Positions 12,497 to 18,113 of a stretch of 18,113 nucleotides of DNA are shown here, in pieces (the first letter of the stretch is position 1; each line of letters starts with the position of its first letter). Made by a program: the position numbers and the translations under genes. Under the pieces are notes generated by a model that did no database searches, had not been told where the DNA came from, and was given only the letters and a program-made list of their open reading frames with translations. The stretch comes from Pseudomonadota bacterium (lineage in GTDB: Bacteria > Pseudomonadota > Alphaproteobacteria > Reyranellales > Reyranellaceae), in assembly GCA_023386865.1 (NCBI GenBank), contig JAEWIV010000336.1, positions 1 through 18,113 of the forward strand, written 5' to 3'.

Positions 12497-14019
12497 TGGC
12501 GCGCCTCGTCCTGGGCGATCGCGTCGTCGAGCCCGCCGACCTCGCCGACCGCGGCCGTCGGGCGGCGGCGGCACTCGCCTCGCTGGGCGTCGGCGCAGGC
12601 GATGCCGTGGCCTTCATGCTGCGCAACGACGTGCCGATCCTCGAGATCGGCCAGGCAGTCCAGCTCCTGGGGGCCTACGCGCTGCCGGTCAACTGGCACT
12701 TCGGAGCGGACGAGGCCGACTTCGTGCTGCGCGATTCGGGCGCGAAGGTCCTGGTCGTCCATGCCGATCTGGCGCGCAAGCTCGCGCCGATGCCGTTCGG
12801 AACCCGGATGATCGTCGCCCCGACTCCGCCGGAGATCGCCGCCGCCTACGGGCTCGCCGCCGAGGACAGCGCCGCTCCCGCCGGCGCGCTGTCGTGGTAC
12901 GACCTGCTCGCGCGTGCCGCCCCGTTCGACGGGCCGCCGGGACGGCCCACCAACACCATGCTCTACACGTCAGGGACGACGGGCCGGCCCAAGGGCGTTC
13001 GTCGCCTGCCGATGACGCCCGAGCAGGTTCCGCTGGTGCAGAAGGCCATGGCGCACGTCTTCGGAACGCGGCCGGGACAGACCATGCTGGCGGTGGCGCC
13101 GCTCTATCATGCCGCGCCCAACGCCACGGCGATCGCCGCCTCGCGGGTCGACGGCACCATCGTGCTGATGCCGCGCTTCGACGCCGAAGCCCTGCTGGCC
13201 GCCATCGAGCGCCATCGCATCACGCACGCCTTGCTGGTGCCGATCATGTTCGTGCGCCTGCTGCGGCTAGCCGAGGCGACGCGCCGGCGCTACGACCTGT
13301 CGTCGCTCGAATGGGTCGTCCATGGCGCGGCCCCCTGCCCGCCCGACGTCAAGCGCGCCATGATCGACTGGTGGGGACCCGTCATCCACGAGTTCTACGG
13401 CGCCTCCGAGCTGGGCGCGATCGCGGCCTGCACTAGCGAGGAGTGGCTGGCGCGGCCCGGCACGGTCGGCCGGCTCGTCCCCGGCGCCATCGCCGCGATC
13501 TACGGCGACGACGGCCGCCGGCTCGGTGCCGGCGAGGTCGGCGAGATCTATGCCCGCCAGACCTGCTACCCGGACTTCAGCTACCACGGCCAGGACGACA
13601 GGCGCGCCGAAGTGGAGCGCGACGGCATGGTGACCTGCGGCGACGTCGGCTACTTCGATGCCGACGGCTACCTCTTCCTGTGCGACCGCAAGCGCGACAT
13701 GGTCATCTCGGGCGGCGTCAACATCTACCCTGTCGAGATCGAAGCGGCGCTGGCCGCCCTGCCCGGCGTCGCCGACAGCGCGGTGTTCGGCATCCCCGAT
13801 GCCGAGTTCGGCGAGGCTCTGTGTGCCTGCATCCAGCGCCAGCCCGGCGCCGACCTCGGCGAGGACGCCGTGCGCCAGTTCCTGCGCACCCGCCTGAGCG
13901 GCTTCAAGGTGCCGAAGCGAATCGAGTTCCACGCCAGCCTGCCGCGCGAGGACTCGGGAAAGATCTTCAAGCGCAAGCTGCGCGATTCGCATTGGGCCGA
14001 GACCGGCCGGCGAATCTGA
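12496..14019 (+). CDS. Acyl-CoA synthetase (AMP-forming)
   Basis: A 507-residue member of the class I adenylate-forming superfamily, which activates a carboxylic acid with ATP and ligates it to coenzyme A. Core motifs are complete: YTSGTTGRPKG (157-167, phosphate loop), HEFYGASE (298-305), TCGDVGYFDADGY (380-392) with Asp383 for ribose binding, DRKRDMVISGGVNIYP (397-412, hinge), and EDSGKIFKRKL (485-495) with the catalytic Lys489 candidate. The N-terminus is a little shorter than in many relatives but includes the first beta-strand segment. The ATG overlaps the tetR stop, so translation is coupled. The product is probably the starting CoA thioester for the crotonases and SDR downstream. Fatty, bile-acid or aromatic acids are all possible substrates; the sequence does not decide. 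Confidence 0.92.
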   Translation: MARLVLGDRVVEPADLADRGRRAAAALASLGVGAGDAVAFMLRNDVPILEIGQAVQLLGAYALPVNWHFGADEADFVLRDSGAKVLVVHADLARKLAPMPFGTRMIVAPTPPEIAAAYGLAAEDSAAPAGALSWYDLLARAAPFDGPPGRPTNTMLYTSGTTGRPKGVRRLPMTPEQVPLVQKAMAHVFGTRPGQTMLAVAPLYHAAPNATAIAASRVDGTIVLMPRFDAEALLAAIERHRITHALLVPIMFVRLLRLAEATRRRYDLSSLEWVVHGAAPCPPDVKRAMIDWWGPVIHEFYGASELGAIAACTSEEWLARPGTVGRLVPGAIAAIYGDDGRRLGAGEVGEIYARQTCYPDFSYHGQDDRRAEVERDGMVTCGDVGYFDADGYLFLCDRKRDMVISGGVNIYPVEIEAALAALPGVADSAVFGIPDAEFGEALCACIQRQPGADLGEDAVRQFLRTRLSGFKVPKRIEFHASLPREDSGKIFKRKLRDSHWAETGRRI

Positions 14020-14034
14020 ATCGGGAGGAGCGAC

Positions 14035-14832
14035 GTGAGCGAAGAGGTTGTCCTGCAGGAAAGGCGCGGCGCGGCGCTGTGGCTCAGCCTCAACCGGCCG
14101 CAGCGGCAGAATGCCGTGAACTGGGACGTCTTTCCCCTGCTCGACCGCGGCCTGCGCGACGCCATGGCCGACCCCGAGATCCGCGCGGTCGTGCTTACCG
14201 GCGTGGGCGACAAGTATTTCTGCGTCGGCGGCGAGCTCGGCTTCGACGAGGAGCGCAGCCGGCGCGGGCTCGCGCCCGACTACCTCACCCACCCGCTGGT
14301 GCGCCTGTTCGAGACGGTGGAGCGCTGCGGCCTGCCATTGATCGCCCGCGTCAACGGCCATTGCATGGCGCCCGGCCTGAACCTGCTGGCCATGTGCGAC
14401 CTCGCGGTCGCCGCCGACAACGCCCTGATCGCGGCACCCGAGGTCAAGGTCGGCCTGTTCCCCATGCTGGCCATGGGCTACCTGCAGCGCCTGGTGCCGC
14501 GTCGCAAGCTGCTCGAGCTGGCGCTGACCGGCGAGGCGCTGTCTGCGCACGAGGCCATGGCGCTCGGCCTGGTGAACCATGTCGTGCCGCCGGCCGAGCT
14601 CGACGCCAAGATCGACTGGCTGCTGTCCCGCCTGGTCGACAAATCGCCCGACGCCATCCGTCGCGGCAAGCACGCCTTCAAGGCGATGGACGACATGAGC
14701 CTCGAGGAGAGTTTTGCGCACGGCGTCAATGCGGTGTCGCTGCTGCTGCTGACCGAGGACTTCCGCGAGGGCGTGCGGGCGCTGGCCGAGAAGCGCAGGC
14801 CCAATTGGCCGACCCGCAAGGTCGAGCCATGA
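14035..14832 (+). CDS. Enoyl-CoA hydratase/isomerase (crotonase) family protein
   Basis: A 265-residue crotonase-fold protein. LWLSLNRPQRQNAVNWDVF near 15-33 is the CoA-binding opening, KYFCVGGELG (60-69) and NGHCMAPGLNLLAMCDL (107-123) supply the oxyanion hole, and APEVKVGLFP is at 134-143. Of the two catalytic glutamates of enoyl-CoA hydratase, the first aligns with Asn116 and the second with Glu136, so a plain syn-hydratase reaction is doubtful; isomerase, hydrolase or ring-cleavage variants use single acids. GTG at 14035 is the start, with a strong GGGAGGAG a few bases upstream. It sits 15 bases after the synthetase and overlaps the next crotonase by 4 bases (ATGA). The two crotonases are quite different and presumably act on successive intermediates. 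Confidence 0.9.
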   Translation: MSEEVVLQERRGAALWLSLNRPQRQNAVNWDVFPLLDRGLRDAMADPEIRAVVLTGVGDKYFCVGGELGFDEERSRRGLAPDYLTHPLVRLFETVERCGLPLIARVNGHCMAPGLNLLAMCDLAVAADNALIAAPEVKVGLFPMLAMGYLQRLVPRRKLLELALTGEALSAHEAMALGLVNHVVPPAELDAKIDWLLSRLVDKSPDAIRRGKHAFKAMDDMSLEESFAHGVNAVSLLLLTEDFREGVRALAEKRRPNWPTRKVEP

Positions 14833-15641
14833 AGGAGACCGAGTACGCCGGTGCGCCGCCCGAAGAAGGCCGCATCACCGTCGAAACCGAGGGCCATGTC
14901 CGTCTGATCGGGCTCGACCGGCCGAGCAAGCTCAACGGCCTGACGCCCGAGATGCTGCGCGCACTGGCAGAGGCCTTCACCGCGTTCGAAGCCGACGACG
15001 AGGCGCGCGTCGGCGTGCTGTTCGCACACGGCCGGCACTTCACGGCCGGCCTGCAGCTCGACCGCTGTGCCCCGATCATGGCGCGCGGCGAATCGCTCTA
15101 CCCGCTCGACTGCGTCGACCCGATGGGCCTGCGCGAGCCCGTCCGCAGCAAGCCGATGGTCGCCGCCGTGCGCGGCATCTGCTTCACCGCCGGCATCGAG
15201 CTGATGCTGGCCTGCGACATGGTGGTAGCAGGCGACGACTGCCGCTTCTCCCAGCTCGAGGTCAGGCGCGGCATCATGCCGACCGGGGGCGCGACGCTGC
15301 GCTTCGTCGAGCGCGCCGGCTGGGGAAACGCCCAGCGGCTGCTGCTGACCGGCATGGAGTTCGACGCGACCGAGGCGCATCGCTGCGGCCTGGTCCAGGA
15401 GATCGTGCCGGCCGACCGCGTGCTCGAGCGCGCCCTGACGCTGGCCCTGTCGATCGCCGCCTGCGCGCCGCTGGCCGTGCGCGCCAGCCTCGCTTCGTCG
15501 CGCCGCTTCAGCGCGTTCGGGCCGATCGCGGCCGCCGCCGCGCTCGATGCCGAGCAGCGCCGCCTGTCGTGCACCGAGGATGCCCGGGAAGGCGTGCAGT
15601 CCTTCCTCGAGCGGCGCAATGCCAACTTCAAGGGCCGTTGA
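14829..15641 (+). CDS. Enoyl-CoA hydratase/isomerase (crotonase) family protein
   Basis: A 270-residue second crotonase. It has VRLIGLDRPSKLNGLTPEML near 24-43, RHFTAGLQLD (69-78) and VRGICFTAGIELMLACDM (114-131) for the oxyanion hole, and FSQLEVRRGIMPTGGA (140-155). Both acid positions of enoyl-CoA hydratase are kept (Glu124 and Glu144), so hydration of a 2-enoyl-CoA, or the reverse, is chemically plausible. It is less like the first crotonase than to a separate subfamily with the GICFTAGIE segment. The C-terminal EDAREGVQSFLERRNANFKGR region (near 250-270) is the normal trimer-stabilising tail with the REG..AF-like signature. The start overlaps the previous stop (ATGA), and the next gene begins on the base after its stop, so expression is tightly coupled. 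Confidence 0.9.
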   Translation: MKETEYAGAPPEEGRITVETEGHVRLIGLDRPSKLNGLTPEMLRALAEAFTAFEADDEARVGVLFAHGRHFTAGLQLDRCAPIMARGESLYPLDCVDPMGLREPVRSKPMVAAVRGICFTAGIELMLACDMVVAGDDCRFSQLEVRRGIMPTGGATLRFVERAGWGNAQRLLLTGMEFDATEAHRCGLVQEIVPADRVLERALTLALSIAACAPLAVRASLASSRRFSAFGPIAAAAALDAEQRRLSCTEDAREGVQSFLERRNANFKGR

Positions 15642-16418
15642 GTGAGCCGCCTGTTCTCGCTCGAGGGCAAGGTGGCCCTGGTTACCGGCGCCTCGCGCGG
15701 CATCGGCAGGGCCATTGCGCTTCGCATGGCAGAGGCCGGGGCGCGTGTCGTGGTATCGAGCCGCCGGCAGGATGCCTGCGAGCGCGTCGCGCGGGAGATC
15801 GAGGACCAGGGTGGTGACGCGCTGGCGGTCGCCTGCGATGTCGCGGTCACGGCAGACCTCGCGATGCTGGCGGATCGCGCCGAAGGAAGGTTCGGGCAGG
15901 TCGACGTACTGGTGCTGAACGCGGCGGTCGTGTCGCACTTCGGCCCGCTCGCCAAGCTCGACGACGCCGCGCTCGATCGCATGCTGACCGCCAATGTCAG
16001 GAGCCAGGTCGCGCTCTGCCGCCGCCTGGTGCCGCCCATGGCCGAGCGCGGCGGTGGCGCGGTGGTCACGATCGGCTCGACCTCCGGACTGGTCGGCGAA
16101 CGCCTGCTCGGCGGCTATTCGCTGACCAAGGCGGCCGACATGCAACTCGTGCGCAACCTCGCCGTCGAGTTCGGCCGCCGCGGCGTGCGCGCCAACGCCA
16201 TCGCGCCAGGACTGGTCAGGACCGACATGACCAAGGCCATCTGGTCGGATCCGACGAGGCTCGAGGCGGTGCTGGGGACGACGGCGCTCGGTCGCGCGGC
16301 CGAGCCCGACGATATCGCCGCGGCCGCGGTCTTCCTCGCCTCGCCGGCGGCGGCCTGCATCACCGGCCAGACGCTCGTCGTCGACGCCGGCATGACGATC
16401 AACGTGAGCACGCCGTGA
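15642..16418 (+). CDS. Short-chain dehydrogenase/reductase
   Basis: A 258-residue classical SDR with full catalytic machinery: cofactor loop TGASRGIG (15-22), VLNAAV with Asn93, Ser146 in IGSTSG, and Tyr159 and Lys163 in YSLTK. VRANAIAPGLVRTDM near 182-196 and TGQTLVVDAGM at the C-terminus are standard. Arg41/Arg42 after the second strand (VVVSSRRQD) favour NADP(H), although this is a soft rule. GTG at 15642 starts directly after the crotonase stop with no gap, so it relies on coupling; the last gene overlaps its stop by GTGA. In this operon it could oxidise a hydroxyacyl-CoA formed by a crotonase or reduce a keto intermediate. Compare the minus-strand SDR at 4298, which lacks Tyr and Lys. 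Confidence 0.93.
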   Translation: MSRLFSLEGKVALVTGASRGIGRAIALRMAEAGARVVVSSRRQDACERVAREIEDQGGDALAVACDVAVTADLAMLADRAEGRFGQVDVLVLNAAVVSHFGPLAKLDDAALDRMLTANVRSQVALCRRLVPPMAERGGGAVVTIGSTSGLVGERLLGGYSLTKAADMQLVRNLAVEFGRRGVRANAIAPGLVRTDMTKAIWSDPTRLEAVLGTTALGRAAEPDDIAAAAVFLASPAAACITGQTLVVDAGMTINVSTP

Positions 16419-18113
16419 ACGCGCCGCCGAACCTCAGCCCGGCCTTCGTGCCGGCCAAGTTCGGCGCCGGCCAACCCGTACGTCGCATCGACGACTCGCG
16501 CCTGTTGCGCGGCGGCGGCCGTTTCGCCGACGACAGAGCGCCGGCCGGGACGCTGCACGCCTTCTTCCTGCGCTCGCCGCACGCCCATGCCGATATCCGC
16601 GCCATCGACGTCGCAGCGGCCCGGCGCATGCCGGGCGTGGCCGCGCTGCTGACGGGCAAGGATCTCGTGGCGCTCGGCGTCAAGCCGCTCCCCGTCGCCG
16701 CCATGCCCCTGCTCAAGCGCCTCGACGGACGCCCGGTGGGATCGGCGCCGCGCCTCGCGCTGGCGCGTGGCCGCGTGCGCTATGCCGGCGAAGCGGTGGC
16801 CCTGGTCGTCGCCGATACGCTCGATGCGGCACGCGATGCCGCCGAGGCGATCGAGGTCGATTACCATCCGCTGGACGTCGTGGTCGACGCACGAAGTGCC
16901 ATCGCCGACGACGCCGTCTCGTTGTGGAGCGAAGCGCCGGGCAACGTCGCCGCCGTCTACCGCCATGGCGATCCGGCGGCGGTCGAAGGCGCCTTCCGCG
17001 AGGCTGCCTGCGTCGTCCGCACTTCCGTGCACAACAACCGACTGGTGGTGAACGCGCTCGAGCCGCGCGCCGGGCTCGCCTCGATCGACGCGAATGGCCG
17101 GCTCGTGCTGCGCACCGGCACGCAGGGCAGCCAGATCTTCCGCCTGCACCTCGCCGACACGCTGGGCATAGCCAAGGAGCAGGTCCGCATCGTGGTCGGC
17201 GACATCGGCGGCGGCTTCGGCATGAAGATGTGGCTCTATCCGGAATATGTCGGCATCGCCGCGGCAGCGCGCCTGCTGCGGCAGCCGGTGCGCTGGCGGG
17301 CCGACCGGGGCGAATCCTTCCTGTCCGACACCCAGGGGCGCGACCAGACGACCGACGCCGAGCTGGCGCTCGACGGCGACGGACGCATCCTGGCGCTGCG
17401 CCTGCGCACGCTCGCCAATGTCGGCGCCTATCTGTCCTATCTCGGCGCAGTGGTGCCGACCATTGCCGGCACCAAGGTGGCGACGGGCCCGTATCGGGTG
17501 CCCGCCATCGACCTCGAAGTGCGTTGCGTGCTGACCAACACCGTGCCGGTCGATGCCTATCGCGGCGCCGGCCGTCCCGAGTGCAACTACGTGCTGGAGC
17601 GCGCGATCGGCGAGGCGGCGCGGCGCCTCGACATGGATGCGATCGAGCTCAGGCGACGCAATCTCGTGCCGCGCGAGGCGATGCCGCACACCACCGCCAT
17701 GGCGCAGCGTTACGACAGCGGCGACTTCGCCCGCCTGCTCGACCGCGCGCTGGCGCTGGCCGACTGGACCGGCTTTGCCGCCCGCCGCGCGGCGGCGCGG
17801 TCGGCGGGCAAGCTGCTGGGACGCGGCGCGTCGGTCTATATCGAATCGACGGGCGCCAACAATCCGGTCGAGCAGGCGAGCCTGCGCGTCGCCGGCGGCC
17901 GGGTGCAGCTGTTGTCCGGCACGCAGGCGATGGGACAGGGCATAGGGACCGCCTACGCCCAGATGGTGGCGGCCCATCTCGGCGTGCCCATCGACTCGAT
18001 CGACGTCGTGCAGGGCGACACCGACCTGGTGCCGATGGGCGGCGGCAGCGGCGGCTCGCGCTCGCTGTTCATCGGCGGCTCGGCGGTGGCGGGCGCGGCG
18101 CTCAGCCTGGCCG
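16415..18113 (+). CDS. CoxL-like molybdenum hydroxylase large subunit, 3' partial
   Basis: 566 codons of the molybdopterin-binding subunit of the xanthine dehydrogenase/aldehyde oxidase/CO dehydrogenase family; usual length is near 770-800, so the C-terminus with the catalytic glutamate is outside the window. VRRIDDSRLLRGGGRFADD near 22-40 is the family opening, the hammerhead domain follows (FLRSPHAHADIRAIDV, RYAGEAVALVVADT), then GDIGGGFGMK (262-271) at the molybdenum cofactor and AYRGAGRPE (381-389). True CO dehydrogenase (form I) has AYRCSFR with the copper-binding cysteine, so this one is form II-like and is not expected to oxidise CO; it more likely hydroxylates a heterocycle or aldehyde. 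It starts with a GTG overlapping the SDR stop. The FeS and FAD subunits are not seen in the window and may follow. Confidence 0.9.
   Translation, partial: MNAPPNLSPAFVPAKFGAGQPVRRIDDSRLLRGGGRFADDRAPAGTLHAFFLRSPHAHADIRAIDVAAARRMPGVAALLTGKDLVALGVKPLPVAAMPLLKRLDGRPVGSAPRLALARGRVRYAGEAVALVVADTLDAARDAAEAIEVDYHPLDVVVDARSAIADDAVSLWSEAPGNVAAVYRHGDPAAVEGAFREAACVVRTSVHNNRLVVNALEPRAGLASIDANGRLVLRTGTQGSQIFRLHLADTLGIAKEQVRIVVGDIGGGFGMKMWLYPEYVGIAAAARLLRQPVRWRADRGESFLSDTQGRDQTTDAELALDGDGRILALRLRTLANVGAYLSYLGAVVPTIAGTKVATGPYRVPAIDLEVRCVLTNTVPVDAYRGAGRPECNYVLERAIGEAARRLDMDAIELRRRNLVPREAMPHTTAMAQRYDSGDFARLLDRALALADWTGFAARRAAARSAGKLLGRGASVYIESTGANNPVEQASLRVAGGRVQLLSGTQAMGQGIGTAYAQMVAAHLGVPIDSIDVVQGDTDLVPMGGGSGGSRSLFIGGSAVAGAALSLA

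Noticed and set aside
16115..17977. 620-codon minus-strand open frame
   Set aside because: Antisense to the SDR and CoxL-like genes, whose motifs are unmistakable; the minus frame has no recognisable domain.
16415..18113. Aerobic CO dehydrogenase (form I CoxL)
   Set aside because: The active-site loop is AYRGAGR, without the cysteine of AYRCSFR.

Overview
The window is a piece of a GC-rich (about two thirds G+C by eye) proteobacterial chromosome. The best taxonomic marker is a near-textbook CcrM-type GANTC adenine methyltransferase (10281-11384, minus), which points to Alphaproteobacteria. Two orphan Bug/TctC-type solute-binding proteins, several quinone-oxidoreductase-like MDR enzymes, SDRs and a CoxL-type molybdenum hydroxylase fit a metabolically versatile soil or water alphaproteobacterium (Rhodospirillales, Reyranella or Bradyrhizobium-like). 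The genus is inference only. I see no tRNA, rRNA, CRISPR, insertion sequence or prophage.

Layout. (1) 1-4034, plus strand: a tight run of a truncated MDR/quinone reductase, a Bug periplasmic binding protein, a hydroxypyruvate-isomerase-like TIM barrel, a lipocalin-like protein and a second MDR enzyme; probably one operon that starts before the window. A possible small membrane protein follows (4061-4267). (2) 4298-5023, minus: an SDR that has lost the YxxxK catalytic pair, divergent from a second Bug protein (5136-6104) and a flavodoxin-fold quinone reductase (6205-6789). (3) 6865-7893, minus: a third MDR enzyme, divergent from an Rrf2-type regulator (7960-8373) whose promoter predicts a leaderless mRNA. 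(4) 8357-10144, minus: a ThDP-dependent acetolactate-synthase-like enzyme with a palindromic operator candidate upstream; its 3' end overlaps the Rrf2 gene tail to tail. (5) 10281-11384, minus: ccrM, with a 17-bp palindrome centred on a GANTC site just upstream. (6) 11385-11848: a gene-free stretch with several strong inverted repeats, ending in two tandem TetR-type operators. (7) 11849-18113, plus: a compact operon with overlapping or nearly adjacent genes: TetR regulator, acyl-CoA synthetase, two crotonases, an SDR and a CoxL-like molybdenum hydroxylase subunit that runs off the window.

The likeliest under-described system is region 7: a self-regulated peripheral pathway that would activate a carboxylic acid to its CoA thioester, process it with crotonase and SDR chemistry and pair this with a molybdenum hydroxylase of the AYRGAGR (form II-like) type. 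No acyl-CoA dehydrogenase or thiolase is visible, so the substrate cannot be named. The most striking regulatory observation is the ccrM upstream region, where the enzyme's own target site sits exactly at the centre of a perfect palindrome.
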